NCBI RefSeq assembly: GCF_000209165.1
Contig: NC_009046.1
Span: 1,240,001-1,304,000, forward strand
Source of the DNA: Scheffersomyces stipitis CBS 6054
Taxonomy: Eukaryota > Ascomycota > Pichiomycetes > Serinales > Debaryomycetaceae
Direction of reading: 5' to 3'
Length of the DNA: 64,000 bases
The position numbers and the translations under genes are program-made. Positions 48,378-56,999 of this stretch are shown here, one piece after another. Below the pieces are notes generated by a model. The model did no database searches and was not told the DNA's origin. It worked only from the letters and a program-made list of their open reading frames with translations. Position 1 is the first letter of the stretch, and each line of letters opens with the position of its first letter.

Positions 48378-50057
48378 ATGTTGTCTCTCGATCCCGCGGG
48401 CTTCATTGCTGCCTTTGTTGTTCTTTCGGTCGTGGTGTTTCTAACCTTATACATCTGTGCCTATAGACTCTTTTTTGCCAACTCCGACCGCAATGACTAC
48501 ACGTTTATAGGCTCCGACTTCATGGGCTCGCAGTCGTCAGATGTTCCACGTGAGTTTCTCAATGACGAAGAAGCATTGACCCATTTGGCTGAAACGTACG
48601 ACTTCACGGGTTTGTCTCCTGAAGAGCAATCATCCTATTTGAAGGGTGAAGAATTCACCAAAACGAATCCACCCCATTTCCAAAATACCCGAGGCAAGTC
48701 GTTCACACCAGACGATGACAAAACCATTAAAGATTGTGGGACTACGGCCTTTTTCTTCGAGCCAGAGACAGACGTCCTCTCTTCCAGATACCTTGTAGCC
48801 GATAGAACGGAACTTAGCTTCCACAACAACGACGCTCCGTACTCCACAGCCACTGCCGTGATGAACTACGCTCTTCCTACAAAGAACAGATTGTATTCCG
48901 ATACTATCTACTTCGAAACAAAGGTGTATGAGTACGACAATTCTGGCAACCCAAATGCCCATTTCTCTATTGGTTTAGTTACCAAACCGTACCCCTCCTC
49001 GTTCAGATTGCCTGGTTATAACAAGTTCTCCATCGGATACGAGTCTACAGGAAATTTGAAGATCAACAAACCTTTCCCAACACCCTTACAACAGCATCAG
49101 GGAGAACAGAGCGAGTACAACGCTTTAGTATTACCACCTTTACAGGAGTCAGACGTAGTGGGTTTTGGCTACGTAGCCACCACCGGAACTATTTTCATTA
49201 CTCGTAACGGTAAGAAGATTCTCGATGTAATGAGAGGCTGTTTTGTGGACATGTACCCTGCTGTAGGGTGTTTCCTGACAAATGCCAAGTTCCAAGTCAA
49301 CATAGGCCAATTGGGCTTTGTATGGATCGAAGCCAATGTGAGAAAGTATGGGTTTGTATCTACCAGCGAGTACAAAAAGATCCAGGGTGATCGTGGCTTG
49401 GTAGCCTTGCCCCAGTACGATTCGGTCATTAGCAATGAAGAGGACAAGATCCTCGACAAAGGTGAGGAGCTCCCTCCGCGTTACCCAGAGGACGAATTGG
49501 ACTTCTTTGGCCGCTCTAGTAAGGACATTGTTCGTATTGGTTCATCTTCTAGGTCGCAAGCACCACATACTACTGAACATTTGAGCAACGAAAAAGAAGA
49601 ACACGTAGATGAGGACGAAGAAGTGAAAGAGCCTAAAGGCACCGAGCTTGGCCCCTCTTCTGAAGTCACGGACGAGCCTGAAGAGATCATGGACTTGCGT
49701 GAGAGAATCTACGAGCAACAGATCGAAAACAGAGAGGAGTCTACACCCTTGTTAGCTTCTGAGAACCAGGAAGTAGATGCAGCATCTCCTAAGTACGACA
49801 GCATACAACAAGAAGAAGAAAGCTCTAATGACTCTGCCACTTCTAGGGATAACACTCCTTCTGATAATGCTCCCTCTGATTATATACCCTCTAAGGATAA
49901 CACCCCAGAAGTTGAAACCAAGGATTCTGAAACCAACCCTGATGCCAGGGAACACACACCAACTTCAAGTGCTGGTGGAGTCAAATCCAACAAGAACAAA
50001 AAGAAGAAGAAAAAGACAACTGGCAAGAAGGGAGGAAAGAAGAAGGGAAAGAAGTGA
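48378..50057 (+). CDS. SSH4: SPRY-domain Rsp5 adaptor SSH4
   Basis: The protein has 559 residues from the ATG at 48378. A single hydrophobic helix near the start (FIAAFVVLSVVVFLTLYICAY) anchors it. A conserved FLNDEEALTHLAETYDF stretch and a SPRY domain (about 140-335, with FETKVYEYD, FSIGLVTKPYP and GFGYVATTGTIFITRNG) follow. PPRY at 366-369 is a PPxY motif for the WW domains of the ubiquitin ligase Rsp5. The C-terminal part is acidic and Ser-rich, ending in a long Lys-rich tail. Ssh4 on endosomes and vacuoles recruits Rsp5 to sort membrane transporters. Similar domains exist in Ear1, but Ssh4 is the closer match in length. Confidence 0.85.
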   Translation: MLSLDPAGFIAAFVVLSVVVFLTLYICAYRLFFANSDRNDYTFIGSDFMGSQSSDVPREFLNDEEALTHLAETYDFTGLSPEEQSSYLKGEEFTKTNPPHFQNTRGKSFTPDDDKTIKDCGTTAFFFEPETDVLSSRYLVADRTELSFHNNDAPYSTATAVMNYALPTKNRLYSDTIYFETKVYEYDNSGNPNAHFSIGLVTKPYPSSFRLPGYNKFSIGYESTGNLKINKPFPTPLQQHQGEQSEYNALVLPPLQESDVVGFGYVATTGTIFITRNGKKILDVMRGCFVDMYPAVGCFLTNAKFQVNIGQLGFVWIEANVRKYGFVSTSEYKKIQGDRGLVALPQYDSVISNEEDKILDKGEELPPRYPEDELDFFGRSSKDIVRIGSSSRSQAPHTTEHLSNEKEEHVDEDEEVKEPKGTELGPSSEVTDEPEEIMDLRERIYEQQIENREESTPLLASENQEVDAASPKYDSIQQEEESSNDSATSRDNTPSDNAPSDYIPSKDNTPEVETKDSETNPDAREHTPTSSAGGVKSNKNKKKKKKTTGKKGGKKKGKK

Positions 50058-50349
50058 TATAACTCTCTTGTAGTACATGTTTTCTCTTGCATGTCTTATC
50101 CTTCCTTCAGGTCTTCTTTATAGTACATTCTTTGTGTCTGCTTCTGTCTACATCCACAATGCCAGTTACGACCTCTAATCGCATACATTGTAAACCCCAT
50201 GTAACAATAGGTTCCATTTATACCCTGCCAATGTTTAGTATTTGTTCAACGTTAATGCATGTTTAATATATTCTTACTTGTAGCAAAAAGAGGATAAGGT
50301 CGAAGAAAAGGATAGTGAATGTGAAACTCAAGCAGAATAAAACGGGTGC
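50058..50349. other. SSH4 3' region
   Basis: About 290 bp between the SSH4 stop and the tRNA terminator. T-rich then A-rich near 50280-50340; no gene. Confidence 0.45.
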
Positions 50350-50359
50350 AAAAAGAAAA
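50350..50359 (-). terminator. Pol III terminator of tRNA-iMet
   Basis: On the minus strand, two T-runs (four and five T) start about 9 bp after the last tRNA base, as expected for RNA polymerase III termination. Confidence 0.7.
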
Positions 50360-50367
50360 GCGAATTC

Positions 50368-50439
50368 TAGCGCAGCCCGGTTTCGATCCGGGGACATCAG
50401 GGTTATGAGCCCTGCGCGCTTCCACTGCGCCACTGCGCT
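50368..50439 (-). tRNA. Initiator tRNA-Met (CAT), intronless
   Basis: The 72-nt minus-strand sequence folds into a full cloverleaf with the CAT anticodon inside CTCATAA. Initiator features are present: an A1-U72 pair closing the acceptor stem (AGCGCAG pairing with CTGCGCT), three G-C pairs in the anticodon stem (GGG/CCC) and GATCGAAAC in the T loop in place of the usual TTCGA. The D-arm matches the S. cerevisiae initiator as I remember it. The second, sixth and seventh acceptor pairs and one T-stem pair differ. This tRNA brings Met to the start codon with eIF2. Confidence 0.96.
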
Positions 50440-51305
50440 TTATTCTTGCTTAAAATGCTCTAATGTTTAAATAAGTGTACTATTTTATTTCGATTTTTCA
50501 TTTGGGCCAAAATGGAGAAAAGTTCATGTAAATAATGCCTTTTTGTTTAAATCAACTGCTGACTGCAATATTTGAGTCTCTACAAATATTCTGTATGAAT
50601 TAGAGGAAATATTATTTACTTTGTGGTAGACAAACTAGACTTTAATAGTGTTGCATGTCATTTTGTAAGGAAGAAAAAAGAGTGAAATAGAATGAAACAG
50701 GTGCTTAAGGATGTTTGTCACTTGTGGAGAAATTGATCCTTTCATTTGATTTAATATAGTTTGTGGTTCTCTGTTAGAGGTATCTGTGGGTTAAAAGGAA
50801 TGTTTTTTTTTTCGTGAGTCTGTAAAATGAATTATCAAGACAGAATATTCACAAAAAAGGTCAAAAATCTTGAAAATTGTATTCTGAAACAAGGACTCAC
50901 AATTACTTCAGGTGTTTCCTTCCAATCATTTATCACCAATCAAGGAGTGGTTCATCTTCAAGATAGAATTGCCAGTTGTATAATTATGTTGTACAGTTTT
51001 GGAAGTCTCAAGTAAGAGAGAAAGACAGAGCGCAATTGTACCACACAAGTATTACCATTGTAGCACATGGGCATATATCAACCAAATATCTCAGATTCTA
51101 TTAATTAAAACTACCTAATATAACTAGTTACTGCAACATCTCATTACATATTTGCACCCACCCTTATCTTGTAAGAATAGATGGACGAATTCGATATTCT
51201 CACGTGACAGAATTTTCACTATTTTTCAGATTCGGGAGCTGAGACCTAGTTACTTACCAAACTAAGCTCTATTCTTTTTACTCAAGAATTGGTCCCGAGT
51301 TATTA
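50440..51305. other. GEP7-like upstream region
   Basis: This 866 bp stretch, upstream of both the tRNA and the GEP7-like gene, has a TCACGTG site (51200-51206) and an AATTTTC/TATTTTTCAG pair just after it. A 62-codon frame at 50827-51015 has no known domain. No gene is called. Confidence 0.5.
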
Positions 51306-52181
51306 ATGTCGTTAGTAAAAAGAGCCGTTGGTTATGGACCCTTGAGTCGTAATGGTCTTTTTGTAAAAGTTCCTTGGAGGACTTTTGCTTCAAAATCGAC
51401 TTCTGCTTCGAATTCTGCATCTATTTCTGCTGATTTCAAAGCTAACTCTCCACAGAAGTCTTCAAGCCAGCCTTCAGAACATCCACAACTTTCGCCAGAA
51501 GATGCCAAAAGAGAGGCTGCAAAACTAGCGGCGCAAGCACTTAAAGATGTAGGCTCGCTTTTCTCATCAGGAAGCGACGATGCCACTCAACCTATTGATA
51601 CCGAGCCGATTTTCAAAAATCCTCAACTCTTTGCACCTTTGAGTTTATTGCACCAGGGTCAAGTCTTGAAGGAACTTCAAGACAAGTATGATAAGAAATG
51701 GACAAAGTTGACACAGGAAGATAAGAAGTTGGGCTACTACATAGCATATGGAGACTGGGGAGTTCGTGAAGAGTTTAAGAATTGGAAAACTCTAGAAGCT
51801 CCTTATGATCTTCCATTCAGAGTACCTTCTGAGATAAAGAGCACAAATCCTTCCAGAACTACAGTCATAAAGAAATTGACACCAGAAGTGATACTAGGAG
51901 AAACTCCTATCAGGGAAAAACAATTTGACTACAAGAAGATGGATGGAGTCACCAAGTTTTTCATCTATATGACTTCTTTTATTGTAATCGCAGCAATTTT
52001 CAGAGACAAGAAGATTGGAGAAGAGGGTAAACCAGAGGAGATCATAATAGAAGATCCATATGAAAAGGAGAGACAGTTGCGTGCTGAGCGTGAAGCAGAG
52101 GAAGAAAGAATAAGACTTGAGAAGGAGAGACTTGCTTTAGAAAGACTGAAGAGAAAATGGTACTACTTGTATTTGAAATGA
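51306..52181 (+). CDS. GEP7: Mitochondrial membrane protein, GEP7-like, COX4-like motif
   Basis: The protein has 291 residues from the ATG at 51306. The N-terminus (MSLVKRAVGYGPLSRNGLF...) is basic and Ser-rich, a mitochondrial presequence. Residues about 125-160 read DKKWTKLTQEDKKLGYYIAY followed by GDWGVREEF, which resembles the matrix segment of cytochrome oxidase subunit 4/5 (W..L...EK...YYISYGEWG in yeast Cox5). A single membrane helix follows (FFIYMTSFIVIAAIF, about 218-232), then a charged coiled-coil tail. S. cerevisiae Gep7 has a similar size and general plan and interacts genetically with prohibitins; orthology is inferred from that plan. It is too long to be a core COX4 subunit, and the function is not known. 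Confidence 0.5.
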   Translation: MSLVKRAVGYGPLSRNGLFVKVPWRTFASKSTSASNSASISADFKANSPQKSSSQPSEHPQLSPEDAKREAAKLAAQALKDVGSLFSSGSDDATQPIDTEPIFKNPQLFAPLSLLHQGQVLKELQDKYDKKWTKLTQEDKKLGYYIAYGDWGVREEFKNWKTLEAPYDLPFRVPSEIKSTNPSRTTVIKKLTPEVILGETPIREKQFDYKKMDGVTKFFIYMTSFIVIAAIFRDKKIGEEGKPEEIIIEDPYEKERQLRAEREAEEERIRLEKERLALERLKRKWYYLYLK

Positions 52182-52415
52182 ATAGTGACTTGTACATAGA
52201 ACATGTAAATAGATATCGTGAAGATTAGTTTTGTAATGGTGATACTATATATACAGACATACGTATGAGATTATGTCTAAAAGCATTAGATCCATATAGA
52301 ATATACCAAAATTAGATACAAATCTTTTCTATGTGTTCATTAGGCGATCGCTTATTTACATTATATACTGAAGTTACTTAAAGAGCCACTGTCCTTGACT
52401 CCTTCCAATGATAGA

Positions 52416-53486
52416 CTACTCGATCTCGTCGTCTTCATCGTCATCGTCATCGTCATCGTCATCAAAGTCATCTTCATTCCAGCTATTCTCTACAGTTTCT
52501 CTCACTCGCTTCACGTACTGCGACCTATGGTCCCTATACAAATTGGCAGCTTCAACGTTAGCCGGTGAGCTGATATTGGGGTCGTTAAGCAACGACTGGA
52601 TAGACGTCAAGATTGATGATACATCGTAAGTTGGAGACCACCTGTTTTGAAGAATATCCAAACACAACTCTCCTGATCCATATACGTTGGGATGGAACAT
52701 CTCACTTATAAACTTGACGGTAGGAGGCTTGTTGGGATATTGCTCGTCAAACTGGAGCACAAGACGGAATGTTCCATCCTCAAAGGGTGTATCTGAAGGA
52801 CCAATGATAACAGCATTCCTAATAGGTTAGTAAAGTAATGGAATAAGTAGAAGAAAGCAAAAAAAGATATGGGGGGGGGATGAATATTTTTCTCTTCAAC
52901 TGTGATGCTTATAGTATTGAAAGTGAATGTGGATTGGCGTCTCAGGGATACGAAAATCTAGGATCATATCATTTTGGATGTTGCGTACCTTATAAACATG
53001 TAGATAATGACTATCATTTCTTTAGTTTTTCATTCGTGTCTTGTTCTTCCGGATAAATTTCATTCATTAGTCATCCATTCATTTTCCATATTAAGTTCAT
53101 TCTCCTGCTCTTCATATGACTTTCATCTCGTCATGTTTCTTATTTATTCATAACTCAATATCTCCCACTCCTCATGAATCTTTTAATGTCCTTTCTCTTT
53201 TTATCCTTTCTCATTTGTAATCACATACCATGTCATGACATTGTCCGGTAACGGATAAGCACTGACACCGGAGGGAGCATCCTGTTGCATGCGCTAGTTG
53301 GTGTTAGTATTATGGCCTTATTTTTCATTTTCACTGTAACTTTCTGGCAACAAACCCTTGTTGCCGCTGGTCAGAAGACCATTAATTATGGCAAAAGTTA
53401 CCTTTGGACTCGGGCCTTTTTCGGGATACAAAAGTAGAACTTACCTTGAAATCACGCATGAGTCTTCTTTTGGCTGGTGTAGACAT
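52416..53486 (-). CDS. RAD6: Ubiquitin-conjugating enzyme E2, RAD6, two introns
   Basis: I model the gene as complement(join(52416..52818,53229..53293,53445..53486)), encoding 169 residues. Exon 1 gives [14 protein letters not shown], exon 2 [20 protein letters not shown] then TW split over the junction, exon 3 [19 protein letters not shown] and on. The E2 motif HPNV is at 78-81 and the catalytic Cys88 sits at the same number as in S. cerevisiae Rad6. The last 23 residues are nearly all Asp/Glu, the acidic tail needed for histone H2B ubiquitination. Rad6 works with Rad18 on PCNA, Bre1 on H2B and Ubr1 in the N-degron pathway. The encoded protein is 3 residues shorter than S. cerevisiae Rad6. 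Confidence 0.96.
52819..53228 (-). other. RAD6: RAD6 intron 2 (410 nt)
   Basis: The donor is GTATGT (53228-53223). The branch TACTAAC (complement of 52826-52832) is followed after only seven bases by the acceptor TTAG ending at 52819, a tight spacing. A run of nine G (52871-52879) lies inside. It splits the Trp codon TG|G. Confidence 0.93.
53294..53444 (-). other. RAD6: RAD6 intron 1 (151 nt)
   Basis: The donor is GTAAGT (53444-53439), the branch TACTAAC is complementary to 53303-53309 and the acceptor CTAG ends at 53294. It is phase 0. A later CAACAG could also be an acceptor, but only the first one keeps RMQQ, the expected family sequence. Confidence 0.9.
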
Positions 53487-53988
53487 TGTGGCGAATCTGT
53501 GAACTTGGAACGGACGAAAGACGACTTCTTTGTGGAAAATACAAATTGAAATATTTGATTTGTATGACTTTTTGAATGTTGAAGCTTTATCGGTTGGGGT
53601 TGTGTACTGCAGATAACCAATGGCGACGCCAAATTAGATGCAGATACTTACTTCTGGTTCATACAGTTTATAGATGTCTAACCAAACAAAGCAAAGAGAA
53701 TTGAGGAGTACAAACCAACTTTGCATGTTATAATTGTACTACTACATTGTGTGGTATGTGAACATTGAATATTCTCTTTGATAGCCATTCCAGTGTACTA
53801 TTTCACTTAATTCCTCTTCATTCTACTCACACTTTCGCTACTACATTCTTACTCTTCTTATTATAACATTGATACTACAGAGCTCTGAGGCTCTAGCGAC
53901 ATATCCGTACATAAACCAGTCGCAAATGAAAAAAATCGGTGAATCAGAATTAAAACCCATAACAGCATCTCTGCCATCTATGTCTATT
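53487..53988. other. RAD6 promoter and PRB1 3' region
   Basis: This 502 bp A/T-rich gap lies between two genes on the same strand. It holds no coding frame I can support. Confidence 0.5.
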
Positions 53989-55623
53989 CTAGTTTTCCTG
54001 CAACTTTTCATAGGCAACGTCTACCAAAGCCTTGACATCGTCAAGAATCTGCTTGGAGTCAACCTTTGATAACAAGGAACCAATCTTGCCTTCGATGTCG
54101 GCGATTCTGGCGTCAACCTTAGCCGACTTGAGCTCAGCACCAGCATCCTTACCCCAGAATTCGGATATGTTGTGTCCTCCACCATTGTAAGCCAAGATGT
54201 TAGGAGTTCCATCTTCAGGGATGTCACTCAACAAACCTGTGGAACCGTAGGCAATCAAGTTCTTCTTCAACTGGGATGGAGAAACACCGTTAGCTGCCAC
54301 AAAGAACTCAGAGTCTGCACCTGGTTGCAACGAAACAAAGTACGACAACAAACCAGCAATGTGTGGAGAAGCCATCGAAGTACCAGACAAGGTTGCTGTG
54401 GCAGTGTCGGAACCAATGTAGGTAGAAACAATATTCAAACCTGGAGCAAAGATGTCAACACACTTACCGTAGTTAGAGAAGTAAGCTCTGGAGTCATCAA
54501 GAGTCGAAGCCCCGACAGTGATGGCGTTCTCAGCAGCAGCAGGAGAAGTGTTACATGCATCTTGGTTTTCGTTACCAGCAGCAACAGCGAAATGGATACC
54601 GGCCTTGACAGCAGCGTTAACAGCCAAATCCAAAGCTGGAGACTTGCCTCCACCCAACGACATGTTGGCAGTGGAACCCTTGAAGCCCTTCTTGGCCTCC
54701 TTGGCAGCAGCAGAATGGGCATTGGCAGCGAATTCAACACCTTTAACTACATCAGACATGGAACCGGAACCGTTGGATCTCAACACCTTGACAGCGACAA
54801 CTTCAGCACCCTTGGCCACACCATAGGCGGAAGAGGCAATGGTACCAGCACAGTGGGTACCGTGACCATTACCATCAACATCAGCATCACCAGAAGGAAT
54901 GGTGGCACCCCACTTGGCTCTTCCACCGAATTCCTTGTGGTTGACGTTAACACCGGTGTCGATGACGTAAGAAGTCACACCCTTACCAGCGTTGTTGTCG
55001 TACAAGTACTGATTGAACGAGCTTAAGGTCAATGGCTCTCTGTGAGAGACTCTGGCCAAACCCCATGGAGCACCCTTTTCAACTTCGAATTCCGAGGCAT
55101 AGACCATGGAGTCTTGTTCAACGAAAGCAACCAATGGGTTCTGACGAATCAAGTCGATGGTGGACTCAAGGAAGAAACCGGAGTAACCCTTGACGATGGA
55201 GCCAATGTCAAACGAGTCAACAATACCGCCCTCAGTCTTGAAGTCCTTGGTGGAAGCGAAAAAATCGTGACTTTCGTCGAGACCAGCCAACGACTCGGTG
55301 TGCTTCAAGGCAACCCATTCCTTGTGGAAGGCAGTTTCGTCGGCAGAGGCAGACTCCTTCAAGACAACGATGTATCTGTGGGGAATGAGGTCTCTGGCAC
55401 CGGCAAGGAAGGGAGCCACAGCTTTCTTGGCTCCATCAACAGCGTCCTTGAGGCCGTCGACGGCTTCCTTCAAGCCCAAGACGTTCTGGGTCTTTTCGTT
55501 GACTTTTGGAACGGCCTTCTCGACGCCAAACACGTCGACGATATCATCAAAAGAGGGAAGAACCAAAGCCTCAACGCCCATGGCAACGAGGATGGAAACA
55601 GCAACCGACTTGGAAAGCAACAT
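53989..55623 (-). CDS. PRB1: Vacuolar subtilisin-type protease B (cerevisin), PRB1
   Basis: The protein has 544 residues from the ATG at 55623. A signal peptide (MLLSKSVAVSILVAMGVEA) leads, then a Lys/Ala/Val-rich helical pro-segment and an inhibitor I9 propeptide (about 80-175) starting PHRYIVVLK. Mature protease begins near Glu178 (EFEVEKGAPWGLARVSH), as in cerevisin. The S8 triad is Asp222 (YVIDTG), His254 (GNGHGTHCAG) and Ser416 (LSGTSMASPH), with the oxyanion Asn in AAGNENQDAC. PRB1 is a main vacuolar hydrolase; its precursor is matured by Pep4 and by itself. After the catalytic domain is a helical C-terminal stretch (about 475-544) that is probably removed during maturation. Confidence 0.95.
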   Translation of the reverse strand: MLLSKSVAVSILVAMGVEALVLPSFDDIVDVFGVEKAVPKVNEKTQNVLGLKEAVDGLKDAVDGAKKAVAPFLAGARDLIPHRYIVVLKESASADETAFHKEWVALKHTESLAGLDESHDFFASTKDFKTEGGIVDSFDIGSIVKGYSGFFLESTIDLIRQNPLVAFVEQDSMVYASEFEVEKGAPWGLARVSHREPLTLSSFNQYLYDNNAGKGVTSYVIDTGVNVNHKEFGGRAKWGATIPSGDADVDGNGHGTHCAGTIASSAYGVAKGAEVVAVKVLRSNGSGSMSDVVKGVEFAANAHSAAAKEAKKGFKGSTANMSLGGGKSPALDLAVNAAVKAGIHFAVAAGNENQDACNTSPAAAENAITVGASTLDDSRAYFSNYGKCVDIFAPGLNIVSTYIGSDTATATLSGTSMASPHIAGLLSYFVSLQPGADSEFFVAANGVSPSQLKKNLIAYGSTGLLSDIPEDGTPNILAYNGGGHNISEFWGKDAGAELKSAKVDARIADIEGKIGSLLSKVDSKQILDDVKALVDVAYEKLQEN

Positions 55624-56999
55624 AGTGATAGATTTTTATGTAGTTAATAGTTAACAGATTGTATCCGGAGAAGTTCTCGAATACGGGAGTAGACAGACTA
55701 GACTAATTGAGTGACAGATAGTATAGACCAGATATACTAAGCAGAAAATGAACAGAAGTAGTCCAAATTTAACGAGTTTCAAAGAAGAAAAGTTCAGAAA
55801 AGCAGTAGATATGAGCAGCAACAACAGCAGTAACAGATGGCAGATATAGGAACCAGTGCTTACCGAGATACAGCCAAAACCGTAAGATAAGCGTGATGAA
55901 ACCAGAAAGAAAGTGAGGAATACCGATATCTTTTAAAAGGGATGATAATGGTGGCGATAAGATTGAGCGGCCCGTGTGCAGGAAAGAGAGCCGGGGCCAG
56001 CCATACGGAGCCGCGAGTGGGGCCATCTGGAAAAGCAATGGAGATGATAAAGCAACTGTGATATTGTGACATTACTGGAATGAGGTTGTTACTATGTACT
56101 GTGATATCATCTTATGTCATTGCTGGGTTTTGTACAGTGTATTTTGTATTTGTGCTCCAGCTGTTTTAAAGTCGTGAGAGCACTGAGAGAAGAAGAGAAG
56201 AGATGAGATGAGATGAGATGAGATGAGATGAGCCAGTGTTCAGTTTGAGCTACTCTACAGTGTTGGCTTCCTGGTCCACATCATATGAAATCCTATCCTA
56301 CGGATCTTGTATTCGTGGTTTTCGCAGATTGTCCATATACACATTCCATCGCCATTGCAACCTCTGACTGGCTCGGTGGGGACTCGGCTTAGGCTCTGTA
56401 CAGTTAGCTTATCTAATCGGCTGAAATGCTCGGCTGTGACTCCAGCTGAAACAGAGCTCCAATTATCATCTGCTACTCATTTCCATACCTTCATTTTCCA
56501 CCGTGTCGTTCTCTGTATCATAACCATATTCTGCTTGTTCGGGCTACTTTCCTGTTTTCTGTCTTCTTATTCTAGTACATTTTTCTGTTCTTTCCTCCGT
56601 CTCTTTATCACATTCTCCTATTCTTCCCTTATCTACCTCTATACTGTATGTGGTATCCCGTCGCCCGCTGTGGTTGCAACTGTGGAGGAATTTCGTATTT
56701 TGTGCTCTGTTTCTTTTGACTCTTTTCTTTTGTCCATACTGATTCCACAGAATAGAGTCATATACATTTTGTTTACAGTGCTGTAGCCTGCTCTGACTGA
56801 ATTTTGGAATAGAGCTCTGTTCGAGTTTGAGCCACACCTTTCTTTTTGTCTCGTGCAGATATGCTGCATCTCTGTCACAATCTTTCGCAACCAATAAATT
56901 TACATATGCCCGCTGAAATGTCTATATTCTAATGCTAAATGCCTATTTCAACTGATTGCTTTAATATAACCGTATTCCGCGTTAGTTGTTCTTCTACGT
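55624..56999. other. PRB1 promoter and upstream region
   Basis: This 1.38 kb stretch precedes PRB1 and follows the UFD1-like gene. GATA-factor type sites occur (GATAAG 55956-55961; CTTATC 56408-56413), suitable for nitrogen control of a vacuolar protease. It also holds a pentanucleotide repeat and a C/T-rich half (56450-56760) whose 159-codon frame starts with TTG and looks like composition noise. Confidence 0.5.
56201..56232. repeat. (AGATG)6 pentanucleotide repeat
   Basis: Six uninterrupted AGATG units plus AG, 32 bp, preceded by a GA-rich stretch. It lies about 580 bp upstream of PRB1 and is likely length-variable. Confidence 0.95.

Noticed and set aside
54172..55647. Long frames (up to 284 codons) antisense to PRB1
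   Set aside because: Explained by codon bias of the highly expressed PRB1 gene; no protein domain.
56307..56786. 159-codon frame rich in Ser, Phe and Leu
   Set aside because: Starts with TTG and reflects a C/T-rich stretch.
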